Of a DNA stretch of 64,000 nucleotides, positions 1-10,100 are shown piece after piece. The DNA is from Echinicola soli (GTDB taxonomy: Bacteria; Bacteroidota; Bacteroidia; Cytophagales; Cyclobacteriaceae). The DNA lies in assembly GCF_006575665.1 (NCBI RefSeq), contig NZ_CP041253.1, positions 3,943,001 through 4,007,000 on the forward strand, given 5' to 3'. Each line of letters begins with the position of its first letter. The first letter of the stretch is position 1. The notes beneath the pieces were generated by a model. That model searched no databases and was not told the DNA's origin. It worked only from the letters and a program-made list of their open reading frames with translations. The position numbers were made by a program, and so were the translations under genes.

Positions 1-1
1 T

Positions 2-541
2 ATTGGGCCTGAAGGTGCTGCTGAATACTGGGAGGAATTAAAAAGTGACCTCACTTACGATGAACTCCGATGGAAAGGGCAAGAAATTTACGACCAAGTG
101 GTAGCCGATAGAGTGTCCATTGCCTATTCGCTCGGGAAAGGAGAGGCCGCTGAGATTTTCAAGGAAATCATTGCTCCCTATAAAGGAAAAATACTGTTTG
201 TGGATTTCTGGGCCACCAGTTGTGGTCCTTGCGTGTATACCATCGAGAAAATGAAGCCTATTCGCCAAAAATTTATAGATAATGAGGATGTGGAATTTAT
301 CTTTATTACCGAGCGTAGTAGTTCACCGGAAAAGAAATACCTTGAGTTTACAGCCGAACAGGAATTGACACACACCTATATGATTTCCGAAGACGATCTT
401 AACCAGCTGCGTCAGTTGTTTGAGTTTAATAGTATCCCCAGATATGTAGTGATTGATCGAGAAGGAAAGGTGTATGACGATAATTTTCCGATGCATAATT
501 TTACGTCAAGACTTCAGGATATTCTTGCAGCAAATCCTTAG
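2..541 (+). CDS. TlpA-like thioredoxin-fold protein (C-terminal part)
   Basis: The reading frame is open from the left edge of the window, so this is the C-terminal ~179 residues of a longer protein. It carries a thioredoxin fold with the redox motif FWATSCGPC (active-site pair CGPC), then the expected 'IPRYVVIDREGKV' strand containing the cis-proline. In Bacteroidota such domains usually sit at the end of exported TlpA/ResA-like proteins that reduce disulfides in the periplasm. The GTG inside the frame at 98 is not a believable start, because the coding pattern continues upstream (GAAEYWEELKSDLTYDELRW). The N-terminal domain and signal peptide lie outside the window. Confidence 0.85.
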   Translation: MGPEGAAEYWEELKSDLTYDELRWKGQEIYDQVVADRVSIAYSLGKGEAAEIFKEIIAPYKGKILFVDFWATSCGPCVYTIEKMKPIRQKFIDNEDVEFIFITERSSSPEKKYLEFTAEQELTHTYMISEDDLNQLRQLFEFNSIPRYVVIDREGKVYDDNFPMHNFTSRLQDILAANP

Positions 542-784
542 TAATTAGACTTGAGAGATATGAGTATTGAGATGTGAGACTTGAGAAATACCGGCTTGCA
601 GGGGGGTAGGTGGGGAAGATTGGAAAAAAGAGCAAAGAGAAAATGTAGATAGCAAAAATATAAGGTTGAGTCGGGAGACTCAGTATTTGCTGTCCAGCGT
701 CAGAGACCGAGGGACAACGCTAAGACGTGGTAGTACCGGTATATAATGAACTTTAGTAAAAACAAACAGTAAAATCTTAAAAAT
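542..784. other. Gene-free spacer with short inverted repeats
   Basis: No gene is seen here. The stretch holds near-direct repeats of GAGACTTGAGA/TAGACTTGAGA type (545-590) and a small hairpin with TGAGTC/GACTCA arms near 665-682, followed by GTCC/GGAC arms near 693-715. These look like degraded intergenic repeats rather than a clean terminator. Confidence 0.4.
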
Positions 785-1165
785 ATGGGAATATTTTCAT
801 CACTGCTGGGCAATGCCGGAGCAGTAGAACCTGAAAAACTTCGTGCAGATTTCGGTCAGCTGCTGATTAATGGGGAAGAGCTTGAGATAGGATTTAAGTT
901 GATACGCGATACTTTCATTTTCACCAGTAAACGATTGATTCTGGTGGACAAGCAAGGATTGACGGGTAAAAAAGTGGAATATAAATCCATCACCTATAAA
1001 AGCATTACGAGGTTTAGTATCGAGACTGCCGGAACCTTTGATCTGGATGCAGAACTGAAGATCTGGATCTCCGGTGAGCAGCACCCATCACTGGTGAAGA
1101 AATTTAATAAATCAGTCAATGTTTATGATGTGCAGAAAGTGCTTGCCCGCCACGTTTTAGGATGA
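785..1165 (+). CDS. Bacterial PH-domain protein
   Basis: This 126-residue protein matches the small single-domain bacterial PH family (bPH_1, PF08000 type). It has the N-terminal 'F.S.LG' segment, a central beta-rich core (LIRDTFIFTSKRLILVDKQG, residues ~39-58) and a closing helix (KSVNVYDVQKVLARHVL). There is no signal peptide or membrane segment, so it is probably cytoplasmic. Function in this family is poorly known; members are often described as stress- or membrane-associated. It has its own transcription unit, opposed by amt. The start ATG is the only reasonable one, preceded by an A-rich stretch rather than a Shine-Dalgarno sequence. Confidence 0.8.
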   Translation: MGIFSSLLGNAGAVEPEKLRADFGQLLINGEELEIGFKLIRDTFIFTSKRLILVDKQGLTGKKVEYKSITYKSITRFSIETAGTFDLDAELKIWISGEQHPSLVKKFNKSVNVYDVQKVLARHVLG

Positions 1166-1262
1166 TTGCTGAAGATATCATCACGAGCGGTATACCGAAA
1201 TGATAATCCTACAAAAGCCTATGCTCATTTTCCAGCCTGGCTTTTTATACCAATGACATAAA

Positions 1263-1291
1263 AAAGATCACCCGACAATCAGGTGATCTTT
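1263..1291 (-). terminator. Rho-independent terminator of amt
   Basis: Arms AAAGATCACC (1263-1272) and GGTGATCTTT (1282-1291) pair perfectly over 10 bp. On the minus strand the stem runs into a T-rich tract (complement of ATAAAAAA), placed 30 bases after the amt stop codon. Confidence 0.8.
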
Positions 1292-1320
1292 ATATGCTAT
1301 CTTGTTAAGATGAAAAGTCC

Positions 1321-2649
1321 TTATGCGGACTCTCCATGCTGGGAAATATCCAACCCGACTTCCTCGTATTCGTCACGTACCCTTAAGGTCACAAATTTGT
1401 TCAGGACAAAGAAAATGCCATAAGAAACCACAAAGGAAAAGACCGATACTCCTAGCAGTACTACCATATGGGAGCCAAAGATCGCCCAACCGCCATGCAA
1501 CAGGCTGGATCCTTCAGGGCTGGCAAAGATGGCGGTCAAAATCATCCCTACAATTCCACCTACGCCGTGGCAGGCAAATACATCCAGGGTATCGTCCATT
1601 TGCTTTAGGAATTTGGCCGATAAGGCCAAGTTAGACACAATAGCGCCGATAAATCCAAAGAACATACTTTGGGGGACGGTGATAAACCCGGCAGCTGGAG
1701 TGATCACCACCAAACCCACTACCGCACCGATGCAGGCACCCATGGCAGTGATCTTGCGCCCTTGCATCCTGTCAAAAAAGACCCAGGTCATCATGGCCGT
1801 GGCGGAGCTTATTGTGGTGGTTGCAAAGGCTACAGCGGCCGTTCCGTTGGCGGCCAGGGAAGAGCCTGCATTAAAACCAAACCAGCCAAACCAAAGCATG
1901 CCGGTCCCAAGCATGATGTAGGTAATATTAGAAGGAGCATGGTGTTGGTTTCGACGCTTGCCTATGAACATGGCACCCGCCAAAGAAGCTAACCCAGCAC
2001 TGATATGCACCACGGTACCTCCTGCAAAGTCCAACACCCCAAAATATGCACCGATCAGACCATTGGGGTGCCACACCATATGACAGAGTGGAGCATAGAC
2101 CAACACACAAAAAATACCAATGAAAAAGACATAGCCAATGAACCTTACGCGTTCCGCAAAAGAACCGGTGATAATGGCGGGTGTGATGACCGCAAATTTC
2201 ATTTGAAAAAGCGCAAATAATATAAATGGAATACTGCTGGCAATGTTTAGGTGAGGAAGCTTGTTGACCTGATCAAAGAACATATATTGAAATGGATTAC
2301 CTATCAGGCCGTACAATTCACCACCTATTTCTATCCCAATGGGGTCTCCAAATGCCAGGCTAAACCCAACGACTGCCCATACCATGGTCACCACACCCAG
2401 TGAGATAAAACTTTGGAGCATGGTAGAAATAAGGTTCTTTTTTCCGACCATTCCTCCGTAAAACAAAGAGAGGCCCGGAGTCATCAGGAGCACAAGGCAA
2501 GAGGCTGTCAAAAGCCAAGCGATGTCTGAAAAGACCAACTGGTCTTCTGTTCCAAAATTTCCGGGTGAAGGGGCTTCGACCTGCCAAAATAAACCAGCTA
2601 TTGAAGCTGCGATAATTGTCCCGAAGGCAACTTTCCACTTTTTCTTCAT
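1321..2649 (-). CDS. amt: Ammonium transporter (Amt/MEP/Rh)
   Basis: Inner-membrane ammonium channel of 442 residues, the normal length of the family. It begins with a cleavable leader (about residues 1-26), as in E. coli AmtB, followed by about 11 transmembrane segments. The two pore histidines are visible: one in GGTVVHISAG (around residue 213) and one in ACHGVGGIVG (around residue 360). The amphipathic start 'LTASCLVLLMTPGLSLFYGGMV' is diagnostic. No PII (glnK) gene is adjacent, which is unusual for amt, since amtB and glnK are often paired. A terminator follows, and a palindrome plus a promoter-like box precede it. Function is quite certain; in vivo regulation is inferred. Confidence 0.96.
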   Translation of the reverse strand: MKKKWKVAFGTIIAASIAGLFWQVEAPSPGNFGTEDQLVFSDIAWLLTASCLVLLMTPGLSLFYGGMVGKKNLISTMLQSFISLGVVTMVWAVVGFSLAFGDPIGIEIGGELYGLIGNPFQYMFFDQVNKLPHLNIASSIPFILFALFQMKFAVITPAIITGSFAERVRFIGYVFFIGIFCVLVYAPLCHMVWHPNGLIGAYFGVLDFAGGTVVHISAGLASLAGAMFIGKRRNQHHAPSNITYIMLGTGMLWFGWFGFNAGSSLAANGTAAVAFATTTISSATAMMTWVFFDRMQGRKITAMGACIGAVVGLVVITPAAGFITVPQSMFFGFIGAIVSNLALSAKFLKQMDDTLDVFACHGVGGIVGMILTAIFASPEGSSLLHGGWAIFGSHMVVLLGVSVFSFVVSYGIFFVLNKFVTLRVRDEYEEVGLDISQHGESA

Positions 2650-2671
2650 TGTAAATCTTAAAATTTGGCTA

Positions 2672-2703
2672 CAAAACTAAGTCAATTTTCTGAATTTTCA
2701 GAA
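2672..2703 (-). promoter_or_regulatory. amt promoter box and operator-like palindrome
   Basis: On the minus strand TAGTTTTG (2672-2679) fits the Bacteroidota -7 consensus TAnnTTTG, about 22 bases before the amt start codon. Just upstream lies a dyad with arms TTCTGAA (2688-2694) and TTCAGAA (2697-2703), well placed for a regulator. No binding protein can be named. The rest of the divergent gap to 2974 is AT-rich without other clear signals. Confidence 0.45.
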
Positions 2704-2974
2704 TTTAAATCAAAACTTAGCATAGTTCTTAATAATATTACGTTTTCATTATTTTTATATAAAAGTTCCAGGAGTGGGTAATAACTGAATGAAAATTTCT
2801 CAAATGGCTATAAGAAATAGTATAAACAGAGTCTTTTTTAGGTCAAAAACTTAATGGCCTGAATCATTAATAGTACTGAAACAAACTTTTGACTTTATTT
2901 ACGTAAAAAATAAATAAAACAGGTATAGGCACTGTTATTGTATTTTTAAGATTTTAAAATTATACATTCATTAT

Positions 2975-4054
2975 ATGCAGAAAATACAGATTCCCACATT
3001 TATACGAATACTTTTCGTATTGCTTTTAATCATTACCATCGCCTTTATCATGATTTTGGGAAAGAAGCTACTTGTTCCGCTAATGTTGGCGGGATTACTT
3101 TCCATGTTATTGACCCCTTTGTGCGAAAAGCTTGAAAAATGGAAAGTCCCTGAAACCGTAAGTGCATTGTTATCGCTTTTGAGTGGAATCATTATTGTGG
3201 GAGCGATTATAATGTTAGTGATCCTCCAAATCAAAGGAGTAAGTCAGGACCTTGGCAATGTGGGACAGCGAGTGGATGAGTTTTTTGCGAGCGTAGATCA
3301 ATTCTTTTCGGTATATCTGGGAATACATTTGGGGCTTGAAAATGGAATTAATAAAGAACAGGTCGTAAATGTACTCCAATCAGGCAATGAATCCATGCCC
3401 CAGTTATTACTCAGTGCCATTGGATCACTTACCGGATTGGTGTTTACGCCCGTATTTATCTTCTTTATGTTGATTTACCGCCGTCATTTAACGCATTTTT
3501 TGGTGCAGCTGTTCAAAAACCATAACCAACGGGAAGTAAAAAGAGAGGTGCTGCATATCAGAAGGATGGTCCAAGGCTACATCATCGGCTTACTTAAGGT
3601 CATGGCTATTTTGGCGGTGCTGAACACTGGGGCATTGTACATTCTCGGCATTAAACACGCCTTGTTTTTTGGGCTATTTGCGGCGATCTTAAACGTCATT
3701 CCGTACTTGGGTCCATTTCTGGGAGCTATTCTGCCTTTCAGCTATGCTATGCTCACTTCTGATTCTATGCTTTCACCGTTTATCATTATTATCTTATTTG
3801 CCATTATCCAATTGATAGAAAGTAATTTTCTTACGCCGAAGATTGTAGGCTCTAATGTTAACTTAAATGCTTTTATTACTTTGCTCGGGCTCTTACTGGG
3901 AGGGGCTGTATGGGGAATAGCCGGAATGATTGTGATTATTCCAAGTTTGGCCATCCTTAGAAGAATTTTCGAACTAAGCGATAGCACGAAGCCTTTCGCA
4001 TTTCTCTTAGCGGAAGAAAAAAACAATATTTTCACAAAAAATCCATCTAAATAG
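2975..4054 (+). CDS. AI-2E family transporter (PerM/UPF0118)
   Basis: Polytopic inner-membrane protein of 359 residues, about eight hydrophobic segments. The order fits the AI-2E transporter superfamily: N-terminal pair of helices (ILFVLLLIITIAFIMI), a soluble middle part (residues ~85-150), and a C-terminal block with GLFAAILNVIPYLGPFLGA (around residues 230-250), a family hallmark. Members include E. coli TqsA and PerM, but many transport unknown substrates or act as Na+/H+ antiporters, so autoinducer export should not be assumed. It is a single gene, divergent from amt. ATG at 2975 follows an AT-rich leader. Confidence 0.88.
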   Translation: MQKIQIPTFIRILFVLLLIITIAFIMILGKKLLVPLMLAGLLSMLLTPLCEKLEKWKVPETVSALLSLLSGIIIVGAIIMLVILQIKGVSQDLGNVGQRVDEFFASVDQFFSVYLGIHLGLENGINKEQVVNVLQSGNESMPQLLLSAIGSLTGLVFTPVFIFFMLIYRRHLTHFLVQLFKNHNQREVKREVLHIRRMVQGYIIGLLKVMAILAVLNTGALYILGIKHALFFGLFAAILNVIPYLGPFLGAILPFSYAMLTSDSMLSPFIIIILFAIIQLIESNFLTPKIVGSNVNLNAFITLLGLLLGGAVWGIAGMIVIIPSLAILRRIFELSDSTKPFAFLLAEEKNNIFTKNPSK

Positions 4055-4174
4055 ATGAAGGAGGCGAAAACCGCTAACAAAATTCACTTAAGGATTACTG
4101 ATTTAAGTAAATGAAAATCAGATATTTAACAATAGTCAATGGTGTTAAATAATAGTCAATATAAAGTAAAAAAG

Positions 4175-4204
4175 AAGCGCACCAGCTTAACCACCGGTGC
4201 GCTT
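4175..4204 (-). terminator. Terminator after DJ-1/PfpI gene
   Basis: Arms AAGCGCACC (4175-4183) and GGTGCGCTT (4196-4204) form a 9-bp GC-rich stem. On the minus strand it is followed by a T-rich run, 22 bases after the DJ-1/PfpI stop. A short direct repeat AATAGTCAAT lies just beyond (about 4132 and 4151). Confidence 0.75.
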
Positions 4205-4226
4205 TCCAGATGAGCTATTTCCTGGA

Positions 4227-4787
4227 TTATAATGTCTGTTTGGAGTGTCTGCCTTCGTAAACCTCTTCGATGAGCTTTTTGTTAAAGGCAGGTAAATCAC
4301 TTGGGCTTCTTGAGGTTACCAAGCCTTGGTCAACCACTACTTCTTCATTTAACCATTTGGCTCCGGCATTTTCCAAATCTTTACGGATGGAGTGGAAGGA
4401 GGTTAGCTTTCTTCCATTTACAGCATCCGCGTCGATGAGTATTTGAGGACCATGGCAAATGGCGGCCACTGGTTTATGGCTTCTGAAAAAGGACCTTACA
4501 AAGGCGATTGCCTTTTCATTCCTTCGGAGCTTGTCAGGATTTATAACTCCACCCGGCAGTACCAAGGCGTCATAATCATCTTCATATATAGCATCTATCG
4601 TATGATCTACGGCTATGTCCAAACTCCAATTGCCATCCTTCCAGCCGCGAATTCTCCCTTCTTCCAGCGAGATGATATCCACCGTAGCACCACTTTCTTC
4701 CAAGGCATTCTTGGGACTGGTAAGCTCTGATTCTTCAAATCCGTCAGTTGATAATATCGCAACTTTCCTATTTATTAAATCTTTCAT
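4227..4787 (-). CDS. DJ-1/PfpI family protein (type 1 glutamine amidotransferase-like)
   Basis: A 186-residue cytoplasmic protein of the DJ-1/PfpI superfamily. The nucleophile elbow AICHGP is present with Cys near residue 111, and YDALVLPGG (about residue 75) is the usual preceding strand. Sequence resembles the PfpI/YhbO branch, described as stress-response proteins, general proteases or protein/DNA deglycases; which activity applies here cannot be told. It is a monocistronic unit with its own terminator. Start ATG gives MKDLINRKVAILSTDGFEE, typical of the family. Confidence 0.9.
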   Translation of the reverse strand: MKDLINRKVAILSTDGFEESELTSPKNALEESGATVDIISLEEGRIRGWKDGNWSLDIAVDHTIDAIYEDDYDALVLPGGVINPDKLRRNEKAIAFVRSFFRSHKPVAAICHGPQILIDADAVNGRKLTSFHSIRKDLENAGAKWLNEEVVVDQGLVTSRSPSDLPAFNKKLIEEVYEGRHSKQTL

Positions 4788-5041
4788 GGTTACTGTGGTT
4801 TTTGGTTATAAATTTAAATGATAAATTATATAGTAAATCATGCAATGACCATTCCAACAACACATGTATTTATTATGTTTTTAATATTTTTAACATACAT
4901 TAAGGATATGTTTTCTAGTTAAATTTATAAATTGAACGTATATAAGAAACCATAGAAATGTATTGCTCCTCTAAAAGAATGGGCATATTGTGGTTTTCAT
5001 ATTGAAACTGTATGTTTACAAAAAAAAACCGGATCTCAACT

Positions 5042-5476
5042 ATGAGAAACACTCAACTAATAGCTGTCCTAATGATCATCATGGGTATTTATGGTTTTCA
5101 AACCAAGGAACCTTGGACTGCCAGTCAGCTGGTCTCTCCATATGATCTGAATAAACAGATGAAATCAGACCATGAAAATAACCCCATTTTACTCAGTGTT
5201 GGGCCCGAAGCAGTGATAAAGGGTTCCGTGGATATTGGGCCAGGACAAGAAGAAAAGAATATTGATAAACTGATCTCACAGGTGGAAAAGCTCGACAAGG
5301 ATCAAGAGATTATCATTTACTGCGGCTGCTGTCCGTTACAAAAATGCCCCAATGTGAGGCCTGCATTCGAAGCACTCAACGACCTGGATTTTACAAATCA
5401 TAAATTACTTGCCATCCTGAATAATATCAAGACTGACTGGATCGACAAAGGCTACCCCGTTAACATAATTGAATAA
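5042..5476 (+). CDS. Secreted rhodanese-like protein with Cys-rich loop
   Basis: The start chosen is the ATG at 5042 (MRNTQLIAVLMIIMGIYGF), giving 144 residues with a signal-like hydrophobic N-terminus; an in-frame ATG at 5012 adds ten polar residues. The fold fits a rhodanese domain: VSPYDLNKQM, 'PILLSVGPEAVIKGSVDIG' and the active-site strand IIYCGCCPLQKCPNVRPA. The loop holds four cysteines (C94, C96, C97, C102) where standard rhodaneses have one catalytic Cys followed by a short arginine-rich loop. It may therefore bind metal or carry out thiol chemistry in the periplasm. No partner is evident: neighbours are opposite-strand genes on both sides. Confidence 0.75.
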   Translation: MRNTQLIAVLMIIMGIYGFQTKEPWTASQLVSPYDLNKQMKSDHENNPILLSVGPEAVIKGSVDIGPGQEEKNIDKLISQVEKLDKDQEIIIYCGCCPLQKCPNVRPAFEALNDLDFTNHKLLAILNNIKTDWIDKGYPVNIIE

Positions 5477-5596
5477 ATATTGTTTAATAAAGTTGTTATA
5501 AATTACTGATAACAAGTTTATTAACATTGTTTAATTAAGTTAAATTTAAGTCAGTAATGGTGTTTTTTGTCGGGAATTTGAAGTACGGTTCTTTTC

Positions 5597-6481
5597 TTAA
5601 CTGGCCATATTATGGTTATGGGTGTGTGCTTTCAGGTATTCGGAAGGAGTATAACCGGTAATCAGCTTAAATTGCCTGTTAAAATAGGAAATATTGAAAT
5701 AGCCACTATCAAAAGCAACCTCCTTCACACTATATCCTTCCTCAATAAGTTGTTTGCAAGCATTACCGATTCGGACTTCATTCAAAAATTGGGAGAAGGT
5801 CTTGCGTGTGTGCTGTTTAAAATAGCGACAGAATGCATTGACACTGAGATTGGCCACATTGGCGGCATCGGATAGGGATATGTCCTTGGCAAAATTCTCC
5901 ATGATGAAGGTGATAATTGCATTTACCTTTTTCGTGTCATGTGGTGGTGTACATGGTTCAAAATTAATATGGCTAAGTACCTTTATCTCTTTGCTTTTGG
6001 ATATTTTGTCCAACTGCTTGACCAAACAAATTATCCGTTCTATTCCGTCTTTATGTGCTATTTTCTTGGCAGCTTTAAAGAGTTTCTTTTGGGTTTTGCC
6101 ATGTATCATCAATCCCTTTTTGCTGTAATACAGGAGTTTTTTGATGGCATGGAATTCTGGCAGATCCAGGATCTTTTCGCCCATGGTCTCCAAGGAAAAT
6201 AAGATAGAAATGTTCTTTGAGCGTAACCCCGATCCTTCACTGTAATAGTCCTTGTCACTTCTGAAAAAATGGGGAAGGTTTGACCCCAATATAAATATGT
6301 CCCCCGCACTGAAATTACCCATAGCATCTCCTATAAAATAGGTGCCTTTTCCTTCTAAAATCACCATGATCTGAGTTTCTGTATGGTAATGGAGATTATC
6401 ATAAAAGTATGGATAATCTTCCTGGAGGATCCTTACAGCTTCCTCTTCAGTTTTTGCAATTTTGAATAAAAGGGGTTTCAT
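5597..6481 (-). CDS. AraC family regulator (cupin + HTH_18)
   Basis: A 294-residue transcription factor. An N-terminal cupin sensor (residues ~25-75, motif HYHTETQIMVILEGKGTYFI) is followed by a C-terminal AraC DNA-binding domain (residues ~185-285) with the second-helix signature FDSGYFNISYFNRQFK. It is divergent from susC/susD with a 638-bp gap between start codons, which makes that pair its most likely target. Two ATTCGA-containing palindromes lie within 110 bases upstream of its start, suggesting autoregulation. The ligand is unknown; in this family the cupin binds a small molecule, often a sugar or related compound. Confidence 0.9.
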   Translation of the reverse strand: MKPLLFKIAKTEEEAVRILQEDYPYFYDNLHYHTETQIMVILEGKGTYFIGDAMGNFSAGDIFILGSNLPHFFRSDKDYYSEGSGLRSKNISILFSLETMGEKILDLPEFHAIKKLLYYSKKGLMIHGKTQKKLFKAAKKIAHKDGIERIICLVKQLDKISKSKEIKVLSHINFEPCTPPHDTKKVNAIITFIMENFAKDISLSDAANVANLSVNAFCRYFKQHTRKTFSQFLNEVRIGNACKQLIEEGYSVKEVAFDSGYFNISYFNRQFKLITGYTPSEYLKAHTHNHNMAS

Positions 6482-6541
6482 AGCTTTTGTGAGTTGATGT
6501 TGTCAGTGATTATGGTTAATTACTTTATACGTCGGTGGTAA

Positions 6542-6587
6542 ATCGAATAATTCGATGGCTAGTTATCCCATTGGTGTAAATTCGAAT
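6542..6587. promoter_or_regulatory. Palindromic sites upstream of AraC-type gene
   Basis: ATCGAATAATTCGAT (6542-6556) is a perfect dyad with 7-bp arms around one base; ATTCGAAT (6580-6587) is a second perfect palindrome sharing the ATTCGA core. The centres are about 34-35 bases apart, i.e. near three helical turns. They sit 61-106 bases before the AraC-type start codon and on the far side of the gap from susC. The rest of the gap (6590-7119) is very AT-rich with no other gene. Confidence 0.45.
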
Positions 6588-7119
6588 ACATTTTAATAAT
6601 GTAAATTTTACACTTTTATAACATTAACTATTATAATCATAATTCTTCACAAATACACTTGTCATGTTAATAGAGTATTAGAAATGAATAAATATGTATG
6701 ATTGATATAATAAACAAAGAATAATGTTTGGTTAAATTAAAGATATATATCTATTATAAACGACTTTTATTGTCGTATAAAAAATTGATTTGTTGGTGAT
6801 TTAAAGGTGATACATTATTAATCACACTGCATTTGGGGTATAACTTTTAAAAGCATGGGAGTTTTTCGGGTACCGATAGGCTGAACATTGAAAACCATAA
6901 ACAGCCATTAAACACCCCAAATAATTATGTAAAGGGTTCTAATTACCCTATAGTATTACGTTAAGCGATCGTTTTTGATAATCCTGTATAAGTATTGGGT
7001 ATTATGGTGAAATGAAAGGATAAATGGATAGCCTAATTTTATGAATGACTTAAATATAGTTGAAAATCAGCTGTTTAAGTACGATTTTTTACGCTAGTAT
7101 TCACCTTAACCCAATCTAT

Positions 7120-10100
7120 ATGAAACACTTTACTAAAAAGGCTGGACTGCTTTTGAGTTTGACGTTAGGAGGCTACATGCTTTCATCCGGAACGGCTTTC
7201 GGCATTTCGACGCATGAGTTGTCCACTGAATTAAGCCCTGAAATGACATCTTTTACGGAAGTAAGGGATCTTACCGTAACGGGGACGGTAATTAGCGGAG
7301 AGGATGGATTAACCCTTCCAGGTGTGTCTATACTGATCAAAGGTACTTCCAAAGGCGTAACAACTGACATGGATGGTAAATTCACCATAGATATTCCGGA
7401 TGAAGGAACCACCTTGGTATTCAGTTTTATAGGTTTTGCACAGCAGGAAGTGGACGTTTATACAGCCAAAGACCTATCGATCACCATGGAAGCAGAAATG
7501 ACCTCCATGACAGAAGTCGTCGTGGTAGGCTACGGTACCATGCGCAAAGGGGACGTTACCAGCTCTATTGGTGGCGTAAAGGAGGAAGATTTTGTAAAAG
7601 GAGCGGTACGTGATGCTGCGCAATTGGTACAGGGAAAGGTCGCCGGTCTTCGGGTCACTACGCCAAGTGGCGATCCAGGGGCATCCACAGAGATCAATCT
7701 CAGAGGGATCAACAGCATCAACGGTACTTCCAATCCTTTGGTGCTGATAGATGGGATACCCGGGGATCTGAACACCGTGCCACCAGAAGATATCGAGTCT
7801 GTAGATGTCCTGAAAGATGGTTCTGCAGCGGCCATTTATGGCACCCGAGCTACAGGAGGGGTGATCCTGATCACTACAAAGAAGAACAGCAGTGGAACCA
7901 AGAATTCCATAAATTATAACAGTTATGTCAGCTTACAGACCATCGCCCGCAAACCAGCGCTCCTTACTGGTGATGATTACAGGAGATTGATAGAAGAGGA
8001 GGGGATTGGTTATACCGATTATGACGGCAATACGGACTGGGTGGACGAAATGATCAGAAATCCCATTAGCCAAAACCATAATTTAAGCTTTTATGGGGGA
8101 GACCGTAAAACCAATTTTACCGCCTCGGTAAACTACAGAAACTGGCAAGGGATTTTTCTAAGATCAAATCAAGAAAGGTTCAATATCCGCGCTGATCTTA
8201 ACCACAGTATGTTTGATGATAAGCTTCGGGCCAATATCCAAGTGATCAACCGGGTGTTTACGCGTGAAGAAGGCGGGGCTGATGGTTACGCATATCGACA
8301 GGCCATTATCCGAAATCCGACCGATCGTGTGCGTACGGAAGACGGTGCTTGGCAGGAAAGGGACGGTTATTTTTACGAAAATCCGATTTCAAGGATTTAT
8401 GAAGCGGACGCTGAGTCCAAGTTCAAAGAAATGCGTGCCAATGGTAGCCTGAATTATAATCCAGTTGATAACCTGGACATAAAACTGATGGTTTCCAATG
8501 TACAAAATAGCAACCTATCAGGATATGCCACCAGTTTTGACCATACCAATACTCGATTAAATAACCAAAACGGCACCGCTTCGCGATCCACCAGTGCTTA
8601 TAATGAAAATTTGCTGGAATTTACGACCAATTATAACAAGACAGTAGGTGATCATTATTTCACCTTGCTGGGTGGCTATAGCTGGCAGGATGCCACTTAC
8701 GAGGATTTCTTTGCATCCAACTGGAATTTCCCTACGGATTTATACACTTGGAACAACTTGGGGGCGGGCGCTGCATTACAGTCCGGGCAGGCAGATATGG
8801 GAAGTTCCAAAAATAAATGGCAATTGGCCGGGTTCTTTGGTAGGGCCACATACAGCTACGATGACAAGTACCTTTTCATGGCCAGTGTGAGAAGAGAAGG
8901 TTCTTCCAGGTTTGGAGAAAACAGCCAGTGGGGAACTTTCCCTGCCGTCTCAGTGGGCTGGAGAATCAGCAATGAACCTTTCCTCAGCGGTATCAAAAAT
9001 GTTGGAGATATTAAGTTGAGAGCGGGATTTGGAGTGACCGGAACCATTGCCAATTCACCTTATCTTTCCCAGATCAGCTATGATTTTACCCGTACCGAAG
9101 GCGCTTTCATTGGTGGCCAATGGGTGCAGGGGTTTGTTCCCGCACGGAACTTTAACCCTGATCTGAGATGGGAGCGGAAGGAAGAATATAATTTCGGTGT
9201 GGACTACAGCTTCTTCAATGACCGATTGAGCGGTTCCATAGATGTGTACAGAAGGGATATCAAAGATTTGCTTTATAATTTTCCCGTACCTGTCCCTCCT
9301 TATTTGACCAGTTCTATGACCATTAATGCAGGAGTCCTTCAAAATGATGGTATAGAGGTACTGGTAAATGTAGTGCCCATCCAAAACAAGGATTTTAGCT
9401 GGAACACCAGCATTACTTATTCCACTAATAGGAACAAATTGGTTTCCCTTTCCAATGATCAGTTTGAAGCGACCAATGATTTCTTCACTGCCGGTTATAC
9501 CGGTGAACCTATACAGGATTATACCCACCGTGTAGAAGTAGGTGAACCCATTGGAAGATTTTATTTGTGGAAGACAGTGGGTGTTACTGAAGATGGCGAA
9601 TGGCTGATCGAAAACCAAGAGGGGACAGCCACTCCTATCAGTGAAGCCTCCCAAGAGGATCGGCAGTATTATGGCAACGGGATTCCACTACATATCCTAG
9701 GCTTTAACAATACCTTGAAGTATAAGAATTTTGACATGCAGGCCAACTTCCGTGGCGCTTTCGGACATGAAATACTGAATTTTCAGCGAATGTTCTACGA
9801 AAATCCTTATAACCCTGCTTACAATATGCTGAAAACAGCCTATGATCCAGTATATGGACAGCGACTAAACAGTGATTTGGCTTTGGTAAGCCATTATGTT
9901 GAAGATGGAGACTATTTTAAGTTGGATAACTTGACCATTGGCTACACCATTCCAAAGCTGGGTTTCTTGAAAAATGCACGGCTATATGCCTCAGGACTTA
10001 ACCTCTTCACTGTTACCAACTACAAAGGTATCGACCCAGAAGGGGTTAGCATCACCGGGTTTGACCCCGGAAATGACGAGCGGGACAAGTATCCCACGAC

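Noticed and set aside
9055..9654. 199-residue frame antisense to susC
   Set aside because: Explained by codon bias of the real gene.
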